Positions 47,545 through 58,810 of a DNA stretch of 64,000 nt are shown here, piece by piece (positions within the stretch are counted from its first letter, which is position 1; each line of letters opens with the position of its first letter). A program made the translations under genes and the position numbers. This stretch comes from Gadus chalcogrammus (lineage: Eukaryota > Chordata > Actinopteri > Gadiformes > Gadidae), in the NCBI RefSeq assembly GCF_026213295.1, contig NC_079419.1, forward strand, positions 10,724,300-10,788,299. Reading direction: 5' to 3'. Below the pieces are notes generated by a model. It saw only the letters and a program-made list of their open reading frames with translations. It was not told the DNA's origin and made no database searches.

Positions 47545-48545
47545 ACGCAAAGGTGTGGCACGGTTTGCGTTTCCACCGCCAAAAGTGGGCGTGACCCGGA
47601 TGAGCCGTACTGAGCCGTACTCGTTTAGCACTCGTCTCCAGTACTCCTCCGTTGGGATCCTGAGACGCCTGAAAGGGTGCCGGCAAGTTTGAGCTACACT
47701 CGCACTCCGTTGATTGGTCGACAGAATCGTCACTTCCGGGCGACATGGTGATAAAAAATAAAAAACAGTACCCACAAGGTATTATTCTGGACAATTGACA
47801 TGTCGCGCAAAACTTTAGCTTGGGGGAACAAGGATGTGGTGACGTTCCGAAACTTTTGTTGGCCGGCTTTCATAGTAGCTCTTGGTTTAATGTGTCGCGT
47901 TCCTCTTTTGCATTGTTTTTATTAAGCAGGCTACACTATGTCGCGCTGCTATGATGTCACGATGTTTAGGTAGCTGCCGCGGTGATCAACATCTGGCCAA
48001 CCATAAGGGTACTGTCGGCGGTGGAAACGCGACCTTGGAACTGAGCTGGGCTATATTGCCCCCTCCCTACCGGACTGAGGCGAACCGAACCGAACCACAC
48101 CCTCCGGTTGAAAAGCGCCATTGGGTACTGAGACGCCTGAAAGGGTGCCGGCATGTTCGAGCTACACATGCCGTCCGTTCATTGGTGGACAGAATCGCAA
48201 GAGCTTTGAAGAGAGCTTTGTTTATTGAAGAAAATGTTGCACAAAAGTGTGCCATCCTTCTTGGACGTCCTACACGGTTGATCTTTGTTCATTGTGCGCG
48301 TTCTTCTTTTTCCTTGGAATTATTAGCAGGCTACAATGTTTAGGGTTGCTATGAGGTCGCAATGCTAACGTAGCTGCCTCAGCTATCGCCATCCGGCCCC
48401 CCACACACACACACACACACCATAAGGGTACTGTCGGTGGTGAAAACGAGAGCCGTGACTGAGCTACTCCGACCGCACCTTCACTACTCCTCCAAGCCGC
48501 ACCAAATTGACCCGCATCCTCCGGTGGAAATGCGCCATTAAAGTC
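47545..48545. mobile_element. Cluster of related MITE fragments (cggtggaaa family)
   Basis: Three pieces share motifs. 47560-47740 and 48100-48205 both carry tgagacgcctgaaagggtgc followed by cggca and a gagctacac tail. 47998-48120 and 48415-48545 share aagggtactgtcgg with cctccggt near the end. The ends resemble ggcgcatttccaccgg and its complement. Boundaries cannot be fixed by eye; (CA)n splits one copy at 48402-48420. Confidence 0.5.
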
Positions 48546-48867
48546 ATGTCATTTAATGAATGACATGAACACATGAATGAGGCTCCGGTCTGTGGTTTAC
48601 GGCAGAGATCCACTGAGATGCTACATATTTTGTAGGACGTATTCCATCTCCACCAGTTCAACGCATCCATCGTTCAGTCACAAAGCTAAATGCTCCATCC
48701 GGTCCCTACTGAAGACCAGCAGCTTAGAGTCAATTAGAATTTAATTTAAATGTAAAGCCTCCTACAGAACTCGTCCGTGTTTGCAGACACTTTAATGATG
48801 TCCTGTTATGATGTCATCACTTTGGTAGGGTGCGTTGTTATGACGTCATCACTTTGGTAGGGTGTGT

Positions 48868-49160
48868 GCGTGATGAGAATTTATCAGGTAATGTTTATAA
48901 TTGTAAGCTATAATGTATCGTAATGCCAATGTTAGAATGGGTGTTAAGTTCGCCTCTTAGTGCTTGCTACAAGTTCACTTTAGTCTATCAATGAAATGGG
49001 CAGCCATTGTTGTGACGTAAACTCGGAGGACTCGGGGAGTTTAACTTCCGCACAAACTAGCGAAAACTCGGACCCAAAAGGGTGTTCAAAGTACTTTCCT
49101 CTGAGTTTAAGCTCCGAAGCTCCCGGTAACTCGGAGCGTTTTGAAGGCGGCATTAATCAC
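48868..49160. mobile_element. Diverged copy of the 46.2-kb fold-back element
   Basis: gagaatttatcaggtaatgt and aatgaaatgggcagccattg repeat the arm of 46225-46760. It then continues into gtgttcaaagtactttcctc, which also occurs (with c for t) at about 47328-47348. This shows that 46.2, 47.2 and 48.9 kb are pieces of one family. Confidence 0.6.
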
Positions 49161-49599
49161 CATTAAAGTCTCAAAGGGCTTAACAGGCCAATATTTGTGA
49201 CATGGGCCTCGCAAAACAGAATGCATTCTGGGATAAAAACGTCAGAAATGCTGGTGATAACTTCCCTATGCGACATTTCACATGGCTTTAAAAACGCGCG
49301 GGAGCTCCAAGGTAACTGCTTTTCTGTGCATATGGTCTCAAATAGGTGGCGACATAAGACACTCAACATATCAAAACGTTGCCCTGATTGGTTGGAATAA
49401 TCACGTGGAATTTCAGACGAAATCCACTTTCAAAGACGGGTTCCCTCTCCCAAACTATGCTTGTTCAAACCAAGAGAAGTGCACCTGTGTCCGACTTGAC
49501 GTGATGGGAACTAGACGTATTTCTGTCTAGTTACGGCAGATGTTCTCAAGTCTCGTGCAACATGCATGCACTCAAATGCAGGCGATCTGAAATGCAGCC

Positions 49600-49850
49600 A
49601 ATGTCATCATGGGTAGGGTGCGTTGTTATGATGCCATCACTGGTAGGGTGCGTTGTTATGATGTCATCATTAGTATGGTGCTTTGTTATGATGTCATCAC
49701 TGGTAGGGTGCGTTGTTATGATGTCATCACTGGTAGGGTGCGTTGTTATGATGTCATCATTGGTAGGGTGCTTTGTTATGATGTCATCACTGGTAGGGTG
49801 CGTTGTTATGATGTCATCATTGGTAGGGTGCATTGTTATGTCTAACCGGC
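49600..49850. repeat. 30-bp minisatellite with CRE-like core
   Basis: About eight units of gtagggtgcgttgttatgat followed by gtcatcactg. Each has tgatgtca. Two earlier units at 48800-48870 include canonical tgacgtca at 48840-48847. Confidence 0.93.
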
Positions 49851-49859
49851 AGTCCGTCA

Positions 49860-50215
49860 CGCCCGTGGAGGTGAGGCCAAGGACGTCACGTCAGAAAAGG
49901 GATCATCTCTGATTCGTGTCGGCCGTGATCCACGTGTCACCGCAGCCGACTTCCAATTGGATCGCCTAATAGCCGCGACCGTGCTGCCCGACGTCGCGGC
50001 TAACCGATCCGCTCTGCGCGCTGCAGACGCCCGGCGTGCCGCGGCACCGCTTCTGCCGTTTAGTGGCTGATTCTCACCGGCGCGGTGACCCCAATACGGC
50101 CCGTTGTCACTCATCGTTAGGCCCGCCTCCCGCTGGACATTAACCATTTGCATAGAAAAATTGGTTTCCCGCTCGCGGGAGAGATGCTAGCTGTTTAGCA
50201 TAATTACAAATGATG
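49860..50215. other. CpG-rich unique stretch, unassigned
   Basis: Several CpG-rich words (cgcgaccgtgctgcccgacg, gcgcgctgcagacgcccggc). No start codon with a credible frame and no splice signal. Could be an orphan CpG island. Confidence 0.35.
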
Positions 50216-50235
50216 AGACGGAGCCAGAGTGTGTG

Positions 50236-50236
<1 letters not shown>

Positions 50237-50282
<46 letters not shown>

Positions 50283-50322
50283 TGGGGGGGGGGGGTGGGG
50301 GGGGGGGGGGGGGGGGGGGGAG
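50237..50322. repeat. Near-pure poly-G tract
   Basis: About 85 bases of G with only four other bases. Extreme for a vertebrate genome; may be an assembly artefact. Confidence 0.95.
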
Positions 50323-50784
50323 GGTGAGGGGTGATCTCGAGGAGTGTGAGGGGGGAGGGGGGCGAGGGCAGGAGCAGCAGCCGAATGGAGAGGAGGTTTA
50401 GAGGAGGTGGGGGTGATGGCTGCTGACTCCTCAGCAGGGGGTCTCCTGCAGCAGTTTTGAAGAACATCTCGGGGCTCTCCTCCAGTGAGCTGCTCCTCCC
50501 TTGAGGAGGAGCAGGGCTCAGGTCAGGAGGAGGCGTCTGGGTGCTGCCACGACCCTCGAGCCCAGCGCAGGTCTCCCTGAGGCCTCTCTCGGACTCTGAG
50601 GTCCAGACCTCCTCCTACTCCTCCTTATCTCATATATCTCTAGTCCTAAACTAAATGTATACATATATGGATGTATATATACATGTATGCATAAATACAT
50701 ACATACATGAAGACCTACCTACCTAGGCTTCATGTGTTCATGTATTTTCTTTCTCTGTTGAGAAAGAAAAGACAGAAAGCCAAA

Positions 50785-51110
50785 AGAGAGAGAGAGGTGG
50801 GAGAGAGAGAGAGAGAGAGAGAGCTGGGAGAGAGAGAGAGGTGGGAGAGAGAGAGAGAGCGAGAGAGAGGTGGGAGAGAGAAAGAGAGAGAGAGGTGGGA
50901 GAGAGAGAGAGGTGGGAGAGAGAGAGAGAGAGGTGGGAGAGAGAGAGAGGTGGGAGAGAGAGAGAGAGAGGTGGGAGAGAGAGAGAGAGAGGTGGGAGAG
51001 AGAGAGAGAGAGGTGGGAGAGAGAGAGAGGTGGGAGAGAGAGAGAGAGAGGGGTGGGAGAGAGAGAGGTGGGAGAGAGAGAGAGAGAGAGGTGGAGAGAG
51101 AGAGACAAAG
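50785..51110. repeat. GA-rich minisatellite
   Basis: Units of gagagagagagaggtggga, about 18-22 bp, roughly fifteen times. Confidence 0.95.
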
Positions 51111-52080
51111 AGATATTGTGAAAAAGGGATGTGATGATTTTCCAACCGAGGGAGGGAGTGACAGGGTGAGGAGAGAAGAGGGTGAGTTTGTTCCTCACTG
51201 TCTGTGCAGCAGCATCCATCCATAATGCACAGCGTGTTCCAAGCCTCTGGCCTCAGACGTGGCCCTAGCAACAGGATCCTAGCAACAGTAACCAGCCGCC
51301 CCCCACTGCTCTGCGCCAATGGCTGAGCAGCGTGTCTGCTTCAGACCAGCCAATGAGGAGCGAGGGGGCAGGTCCGTGAGGGAAAACGGATGTGTGTTCT
51401 CACAGCTGGTTTGCCAAGAGGTCTGTGGCCTTCAACAAACACACACACACACACTGTGTGTTATTCAGCACTGGTTGAATGCACAGACGCACACTCTGAC
51501 ATCAGGCTGAGAGTGTTTTCTGAACGCAGTGTTGGCTCAGACATATGTTTGAGCAGCTAACTAGCATAGCTTAGCATGAAATAACAGCTGCTGCGAGAGA
51601 CGCTAGATGCTAACTGTCATGGGTGCGTCTGGTGGCTGAGGACTAGTAATCGTTGCTAATGCGGTGCGTGGTTTATGGCTTGTAGCGGCCTGTAGTGGCC
51701 CTGTGGGCGTAGCATGCTAAGCTATAAGTTAGCATGCTACGTAGCCCCAGGCCGCTATCTGCTTGCTGTAAATATATAAATAGACTTCTAAAAGGCATAA
51801 GGTTGTAGGTTCTTAATGATCAACATTTACAGGTAATTAGTCCTGCTGGGGGGGGGGTGGGGGTGAGGGATGAGAGAGAGTAAGTGATAGAGTTTCTCAG
51901 GCTGAGGGAGGGGGGTTCCGGGAGTTCCGACCGTAGATGAGTGACGTAAACTCCCTGTTGTCGAGGATTACCATGACAACCTGTTGTCCTATCCTCCGAA
52001 GACAATAAGAGGGAGACCTGCCAACCAGCACCACGGCAACAGCTGTGATGCAGCAGGGATGGAGGGGTATAGATCTGGTG
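51110..52080. other. Intergenic stretch without recognised gene
   Basis: Mostly unique; scattered ttagcatgctaag words at 51540-51760. No exon or RNA gene seen. Confidence 0.5.
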
Positions 52081-52084
52081 GTAG

Positions 52085-52281
52085 ATCTCTCTCTCTGTCT
52101 CTCTCTCTCTCTCTCTGTCTTTCTTTCTCTCTCTGCCTTCGTCTCTCTCTGTCTCTGTTGCTTCCTCTCTCTCACCTCCCTCTTACGCTCTCTCTGTGTC
52201 TCTCTGTGTCTCTCTGTGTCTCTCTCTCTCTCTCTGTCCCTCTCTCTCTCTGTTGCTCCCTCTGTTTCTCTCTCTCTCTCT

Positions 52282-52320
<39 letters not shown>

Positions 52321-52322
52321 CC
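52085..52322. repeat. CT-rich tract
   Basis: ctctctctgtctctctctct over 240 bp; another pure CT run at 52780-52817 marks the LINE 3' border. Confidence 0.93.
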
Positions 52323-52774
52323 CTTTTATCTTGTTTGAATTTGGTTGTGTTGCAAACCAAATGACCTGTCCTAAATAAGTCTGTCTTTCTGCCCATCTGT
52401 CTGTCAGTCTGTGTTTCTGTCTAATTTACTATTTCTGTCTGTCCGTCTGTCTTATCCCACAGACTGTTTAATCAGCTCGGGGCTATCTAGCTAGAACCAC
52501 TATTCCTGCATGGCTATGCTAACCCTTCTGTGCTAACCCCTTTGTGCTAACCACTATGCTAACACATCTATGCTTACACTGCTGTGCTAACCGCTATGCT
52601 AACCCCACTGAGAGAGCAGTGATGAAAGATTCATCGTATTGAGTAGATTAAAGCGTCACGCTTCCAAAATGCTGCTTATCTGTGAACCATATTTATGCGT
52701 GCACGCACACACACACACGAAAACACACTCCCTTTGACCGAAGGCTGGTGGTGTCCCGCTCCAACGCTCCACTC

Positions 52775-52820
<46 letters not shown>

Positions 52821-53667
52821 ATCAAATTCAAATTCAAAGTGCTTTATTAGCATGACAGTATTTGAAAACACACAGCAAAAACCACAGTGTACATTGTACT
52901 CTATGGGTGTACATTTAACACTCACTTCGGGGTATATATAGGTCCAAGAGTTCAGTGTTCGCTGAACACTGTTAGAAGAGCAAAATATGTACTCCAAATT
53001 TAGAGTTACATTTGAACACTTTGAGAGTGCAAATGTACTCTATTAGTGGTTATTTTGGGCACTCATTCAGTGCTTCCTTACACCTGCAGTGTAAACCTAG
53101 AACCCCAGAGAGAGAAAATATGTACTCCAAGTCAGTGCTTTGTAGCACTTCGCAGAGCTGATTATTTAATACTTCTAGAGTGAGAATGTACTCTGACTGG
53201 TGTACAACCAACACCTTTGAGGTGAATTATCAACACTTCATGAATGAATAGTCTACACATTAGATTCTTGCTGCTGTTACAGTAGCAAGAAGTTACAGTA
53301 CATACATATATAATATAGTTACAGTACATACATATATAATATAGTTAACATTATAGTTAAACTTTAATTATTTTTATCAAGAACCATATTTAGTTTTACA
53401 TTTATATGATGTAACAAACAACTTGAAAATAAATAATAAATGTGTCCCCGTCAACCAATTAAAGGGGAATTCCGGTGTAAAACGGATTTGGGATATGTTT
53501 TGTATGATAATGAGTTGAAACGTTCGTTTTGGAGCACAAAAAAACGCATATAGACGCTTAATAAAACGAGGCATTGAGAACTTTGTAAGTGTACAGATTG
53601 TTTATTAAAAAGTACATTTTATACACACAATACCATCAGTAGATCACCCGTCGACACCATTTTGTTT

Positions 53668-53751
53668 TCAAGATTCGATAAGTAGATTGGCCAACACAGA
53701 GATTGTGACATCCATCAGCAACACACAAGCTCTGGCGGCATGCCATGGGAC
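53668..53751 (-). CDS. Exon-like frame C (terminal) in the 2.1-kb insertion
   Basis: Minus strand: acceptor atttttaaag before 53751, then VPWHAARACVLLMDVTISVL and ANLLIES followed by TGA (53670-53668). It joins frame B in phase 0. A minus-strand AATAAA (plus-strand tttatt at 53601-53606) lies about 60 bp after the stop, as expected for a last exon. Function unknown. Confidence 0.5.
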   Translation of the reverse strand, partial: VPWHAARACVLLMDVTISVLANLLIES

Positions 53752-53789
53752 CTTTAAAAATAAAATAAAAATTATCAGGATACAATTAC

Positions 53790-53917
53790 CCTGTGAAACT
53801 TCACTACACGATCCACAGCTTCCCGGATACTGATTTTGACAGCTCCCTTCTTTCCACTTGGAGGTGGTGGCAGGAGGTAGACCAGCAGGAGAAGTGAGGC
53901 CATGTCACTATCCCAAC
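53790..53917 (-). CDS. Exon-like frame B in the 2.1-kb insertion, unidentified
   Basis: Minus strand. A strong acceptor (tctcccttttcag) precedes 53917 and a donor (cacagg|gtaatt) follows 53790. The 128 nt read WDSDMASLLLLVYLLPPPPS then GKKGAVKISIREAVDRVVKF and HR. In phase with the exon at 53751-53668. The hydrophobic LLLLVYLLPPPP followed by a basic helix reminds me of poorly described proteins amplified in fish genomes, but I cannot name a family. It could be a captured host gene or an element-encoded protein. Confidence 0.5.
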
Positions 53918-54045
53918 CTGAAAAGGGAGAACACATACTTTGAGCATGAAATACACCTGATGAAAGCACATGACACAACATAAAAGGTTCAAAAAGTTCT
54001 TAGTCAGCATCTAAAAAGGTGGCCAAATACAAACAGGTTATTATC

Positions 54046-54200
54046 ATAGGACCCTTTTTTAAAAAAAAAAAAGGGTCCTATGTTCCCCAGTCTCATACAA
54101 AGAGGGGAACATAGGACCCGGGGAACATAGGACCCGGGGAACATAGGACCCGGGGAACATAGGACCCGGGGAACATAGGACCCGGGGAACATAGACACGC
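54046..54200. mobile_element. 'ggaacataggacccggg' repeat element, copy 2
   Basis: A hairpin-like head (gggtcctatgttcccc near 54072-54088 facing its complement) is followed by five tandem 17-bp units ggaacataggacccggg, ending gaacatagacacgctccc. The element at 11474-11710 is built from the same unit and ends gaacataggtacgctccc. Confidence 0.6.
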
Positions 54201-54540
54201 TCCCACTAAATTAAAGCCACGTGCCTCGTTAGCATTAGCTAAAAATGTTAACGAGGCGTTAGCTAAATTGAAGACATGTGCCTCATTAGCATTGGCCATT
54301 AAGTTTGACGTTAGCTAAAATCGTTAGCATTTATAAGTTGGTTATCAGATCTAAAAGACGAAGAAATGCTGAATATTCTGCATTCAGGGTTTCTGCAGGT
54401 TTGAACAAGTTAAATTTAAGCCTCTAATACCTTCTTAAGACCCATTATGAATACAATTTCTGACCTATGTGAAGGACATACGCACAACTAACTATGAAAC
54501 ATAGAAACCCTGTGCATTATTCACTTGGTACTTTTCTTAC

Positions 54541-54690
54541 CTGTTTACATTCCCATGAAGTTCAAAAATGTCTTCGCTCACTCGGAGCAATTCCTTGGCG
54601 ATATTGATTCGATCCTCTCTAGTCAACCGTCTCTGCCGAAACAGTTTTCCGCGTAGTGTGGAAGAGGACAAACGGTCACATGTCTCTAGA
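54541..54690 (-). CDS. Exon-like frame A in the 2.1-kb insertion
   Basis: Minus strand, open for about 50 codons: LNLETCDRLSSSTLRGKL then FRQRRLTREDRINIAKELL and RVSEDIFELHGNVN. It ends at a consensus donor AACAG|gtaagaaa (54541/54540). No ATG is seen. Its donor phase does not match exon B directly, so a middle exon is missing, perhaps disrupted by the nested repeat at 54046-54200. Confidence 0.4.
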
Positions 54691-55022
54691 TTCAACCAAT
54701 GAGAAGGCGCAGCGAGCCAATGACGAATCGAAACCTAAACCGACGTGCCGCCGGGATAGTTGGACACTCAACCGTTGTACACTCAGGGAGTCCATCATCC
54801 TAAAATAAACACTTAAATTACTCTACACCAGCATTATACTTAGAGACAACACCCAAGAGTGTTTCTGGTACACCCCAAAAAATGTACTTAGTGCCTATTC
54901 AACACCAAAGTGTATAAAATCTACTCTGGTCATGAATACTCTGGGATTTTAACACTTTGCGATTTGCTGTGCAGTATTGCCAAAGCATATTCAAGTTATG
55001 CAAGAATAATTGTACAAATAAC

Positions 55023-55027
<5 letters not shown>

Positions 55028-55068
<41 letters not shown>

Positions 55069-55095
55069 TAACAACAATAACTACAATAATAAAAT
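55028..55095. repeat. (AAT)n microsatellite in the LINE
   Basis: ataataataataataataat, about 65 bp, in the LINE 3' region. Confidence 0.95.
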
Positions 55096-56182
55096 AAATA
55101 AAAAGTCTGATTGAATCTCTCAGGTTATAACATTTCAGGACATATTGTGCTGCCAGTGCAGCAGAAGGACCTTCACCAAGAAGAATTGCAATTTTGTCCT
55201 TATGTTCCATGTATATCTGTCTTAAAATTTCACATTTTTTACAATGTAAAAGGAAGTGCTCCTCTGTCTCAACCTTCTCTGCCTGACAGTGATCACACAT
55301 TCTGTGTTCCCTCCGCAGCCAGGTCTTTCTGTGTCTATCTGTTTCCACTGCAAGATTGTGGTCACCGAGCCTGTACTTGGTCAGGATTTGTCTCTGCTTC
55401 ACATCTCTGACAGAGAGGTGCGATAGTCTGTTTAGGATCAGACAGGAATTCATTCTACTTTGGTTTGAGGTTTGGTTTGTCCAATGTTCCAAATAGTCTT
55501 CTTTTGCTTGATTAATTATTTTGTTGACTCTAATTGGTGTCTGGGAAGCAGTGCTGGACTGAGCTTGATGTTTGTTAGTTAGCTTCAGCACCAGCTGGCA
55601 CAGGGGACTCTTGTCAGGGCTCAGTTCCTGAGTGTCTTGTGCTTCAAAATGAAGTGTATTCTTGGGACTAGATTTTAAGTGCATCCAGAATTTTAGTGCT
55701 CATTTTTGGATAGGTATAGCCAATGGATAACGACCTAATTCTGCCCTACATGCGTTGTTTGATGTTTTTGTTTGGACTTTCAATATGGATCGGCAGAATT
55801 CAGCATGTAGGCCCTCTATTGGATGCTTATCCCATGAAGTGTAGTCATGAGCACTGAGTGGACCCAAGACCTCACTTCCATACAACGCGATAGGCTGTAT
55901 TATACTGTCGAATAATTTGCACCAGATTGAGACAGGTATGTTTTTGTTGTAAAATTTAGATTTTATTGCATAAACGGCTTGACAGGCTTTTTCTTTGAGG
56001 GCATTCACTGCTATGTTGAAACTTCCAGATGCAGTAATATCCAGACCAAGGTAGGTATATTTCATTGTGTGTTCTAGGACGGTGCTTCCTAGAGTGAACA
56101 TGTAGTTGTTTTCCTGACATCTGGGCTTCTTTTGGCTAATCATAATTTTGGTTTTCGTTTGGTTTACTGTCAGGGCCCTAGT

Positions 56183-56244
56183 TATCTCTCTGTCTCTGTG
56201 TCTCTCTCTCTCTCTGTCTCGGTGTCTCTCTCACTCTCTCTCTC

Positions 56245-56325
<81 letters not shown>

Positions 56326-56332
56326 GTCTCTG

Positions 56333-56410
<78 letters not shown>

Positions 56411-56426
56411 TCTCCTCTCACCTGTC

Positions 56427-56464
<38 letters not shown>

Positions 56465-56490
56465 CTCTCTCCTCTCTCTCTCTCTCTCTC

Positions 56491-56524
<34 letters not shown>

Positions 56525-56525
56525 C
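56183..56525. repeat. CT and (CTGT)n microsatellite
   Basis: CT-rich, then ctgt x about 19 (56247-56325), then CT. Confidence 0.97.
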
Positions 56526-56929
56526 GGGATCCTGTGATGGTATCTCCCAGCTGGGAGGTTCTGGGTTCTGCCCCTTGCCCCTCCTCCCTGCTCCTTGACA
56601 CCGTTGATAACCCGTTTGGTCGATAGCTCCTGAGTTCACCTCCAGACCCTTCGGTCCCGGACTCAGTCACATTTTATTGAACCTTTTGCAATTTCTGTTC
56701 TCCAAACTTCTCAGCTCGCAGGAGAACCGATTCTGTCATTTACTGTCTGCACCTCTCGTCATCACCCCCTCTCCCCCTCCCCTCTCCCCCTCCCCTCTCC
56801 CCCGCTCTCTCTGCGAGTGATTTCCATTTATATTGAATTAGGAGGTGAGGAGGGGGAGGGTGAGGGGGAGACTGATTAGAATTGAAGATTACGAGACAAA
56901 CGCAGCACATTACGTAGTGTCATTACAAA

Positions 56930-57060
56930 GAGAGAGGGGGGAGGGAGGGGAGGAGGAGGGGGGAGGGGAGAGGAGAGGAGGGGGAGGAGGAGCGGGGAGG
57001 AGAGGAGGGGAGGGGTGAGGCGAGGAGAGAAGGGGGGAGGAGGAGGAGAGGAGGAGGGTC
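56930..57060. repeat. GGA-rich polypurine tract
   Basis: gaggggaggaggaggggggag-type sequence. Confidence 0.9.
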
Positions 57061-57324
57061 CGGTCGTCCCCAGTGTGCCATGCACTCCATCCCAGGTGAA
57101 GACGTGGTGAGGGAGCGTCTGGCCCCCAGCTAAGGGGGCCAGACCTGGCCCGTCGGGGGGCCAGGGGACGCCGTCCGTCGGGATGGAGGGGGGAGGGTAC
57201 CCCGTCGCCGGAGCCCCGCCCTGTCGTCAGGGTTACAGCTCCTCTGACTGTTGAACCACCAGAAGACCAGAGGAGGAAGGCTGCACTAACATGAGCCACG
57301 CTGAACACGCAAACATGCACGCAC

Positions 57325-57328
57325 CCAG

Positions 57329-57409
<81 letters not shown>

Positions 57410-57490
57410 AACAGACGCAAACACACACCACATACGTATACGCACACAAACGCATGCACACGCACACACACGCATACACACACACACACT
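57325..57490. repeat. (CA)n microsatellite
   Basis: Pure CA at about 57336-57407 with degenerate flanks. Confidence 0.95.
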
Positions 57491-57539
57491 GGACAAATGA
57501 AAAAGTTCTCACTCGAGCACACAGTATATTGTGCGTTGT

Positions 57540-58555
57540 ATTATATTAAGTAGTATATTCCAAAAAGGCATTTGTGCATAATTCTGTGATAATATGGCAT
57601 TTGGTGAGAATAAACAGCCGTCCTTGTGGAAGGAAAGACGATCATTTATTGTGTGTGGTTGTAGGCGGCGGTATCATAAAATGCTAAAGAGGAGTTTGAG
57701 GAGCGAACCATTAGGGGAGGTACTTAGTGTGCGTGGGCTTTTATCCATCTATGATTAAGTGTTTGTCTGACGCACTCGATAACGCAGACAACATCTCAAT
57801 CACTGCGGCAGGATCTCCGTAGGAAGACTAACCATAAAGCATCACATGACATTTGCCAATACCGCCCTCAAGTGGCAGTGGCCTGCGTTTCAGGGGAAGG
57901 CTTTTATTTTGATAGGTCGATCGAAGCGCAGGTCATCGTTTCGGGAATTGTGTTATTATTCAACACCAATGTCTCTGCTCACATCCAGGGGACACCGCTG
58001 GGTTGTATCATTTTCCATATCGTCTTCTGAGTGAACAGACATACCCAAACGTGCATGTGGTTCAACAGTTAAGAACACTTTTATTTTGAAAGTCCCCCCT
58101 TCGTGGCACCGGAAGCTTCTCCAATATCAACAACTCATGAAACGCACTTCCAGGTCCTCTGAAGTCTACACCGCTGCCATAAGACTTCCTCGACCCCGTC
58201 GATACCTCATCTCATCGATGCTCAAGAGAATGACAACCGGAAAAGGAATAGAACCGGAAAGAGAATATAACTGGAAAGAGAATATAACCGGAAAGACAAC
58301 AAAACCGGAAAGAGTAGACGAGCATCGAAAAGGTGGGGAAGGTTATCACCGTTCTGTCGCTCCGACAACTGACAGATAAATATAAAACATTCATAAAGGT
58401 TTACAATGATGCATAATCAGACGTGACCGTGTTTCCATGAACCCTCCACGGACTAGTATCACAAAGTATTAATTTAGTTTATCAGATCAAACCATAGCTT
58501 CCGTGTTTTGTTTTGATAAACTTGACTCGACCAATCAGGCGACCAATGTCGACCA
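57540..58555. other. Intergenic stretch upstream of lactb2
   Basis: Unique sequence with an 18-bp tandem repeat (aaccggaaagagaatata, 58240-58315). No gene recognised. Bases 57600-58100 may be part of an unidentified element. Confidence 0.45.
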
Positions 58556-58559
58556 ACTT

Positions 58560-58688
58560 CTCCTAGCTCATGAATATTCATGTACTGAGCGTTACGCGGC
58601 TGTGTTTGGACTCTGACTCCCGCCGTGTCTCCAGCTGAAGTTCTTTCAACTTTAAGTTTTCCGTCCCTCGTCTCCGCCGACCCGGACA
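58560..58688 (+). promoter_or_regulatory. Proximal promoter / 5' UTR of lactb2
   Basis: Sequence directly upstream of the lactb2 ATG. It holds a perfect 14-bp palindrome catgaatattcatg at 58569-58582 and becomes CpG- and C-rich towards the start codon. No TATA box seen. The transcription start cannot be placed from sequence alone. Confidence 0.45.
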
Positions 58689-58810
58689 ATGAGCGCCGTT
58701 CTGCCCCGCGTCGAGCAGCTCTCCTCCCGGGTGCTGCGGGTCCTGGGCTGCAACCCGGGGCCCATGACCCTCCAAGGGACCAACACCTACCTGGTGGGCA
58801 CCGGGCCGCG
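58689..58810 (+). CDS. lactb2: lactb2 exon 1
   Basis: Start codon at 58689 in context gacaATGa. 40 codons plus 2 nt, then donor CGCG|gtgagt. Encodes the first beta strands, including [17 protein letters not shown]. Confidence 0.96.

Larger units (their letters stand above)
52864..54971 (-). mobile_element. 2.1-kb insertion in the LINE 3' UTR, with subterminal repeats and exon-like frames
   Basis: It sits between cagtattt (52856-52863) and cagtattg (54972-54979), a near-perfect 8-bp duplication. The ends have cacagcaaa near the left and tttgctgtg at the right. Both ends are filled with tgtactc/acactt motifs at irregular spacing (52890-53240 and 54760-54960). The interior holds minus-strand exon-like segments (next entries), a poly(A) signal and a nested 'ggaacatagg' repeat at 54046-54200. 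A hAT-like mechanism is suggested by the duplication length; no transposase was recognised. Confidence 0.65.
52818..56183 (-). mobile_element. Minus-strand non-LTR retrotransposon 3' part, split by a 2.1-kb insertion
   Basis: Minus strand: 56143-55700 reads ...YTYLGLDITASGSFNIAVN, ALYGSEVLGPLS, EGLHAEFCRSILKVQTKT, NNACRAELGRYPL. 55684-55100 continues in the same frame after one TGA (WMHLKSS..., MCDHCQAEKVETEEHFLLHC). These are C-terminal ORF2 segments of a LINE (post-RT domain and CCHC-like cysteine motif). The 3' UTR has aataaagcactttgaatttg at about 52848-52830. It is 5' truncated at a CT microsatellite (56183). The stop and the missing RT make it inactive. Clade not assigned. Confidence 0.8.
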
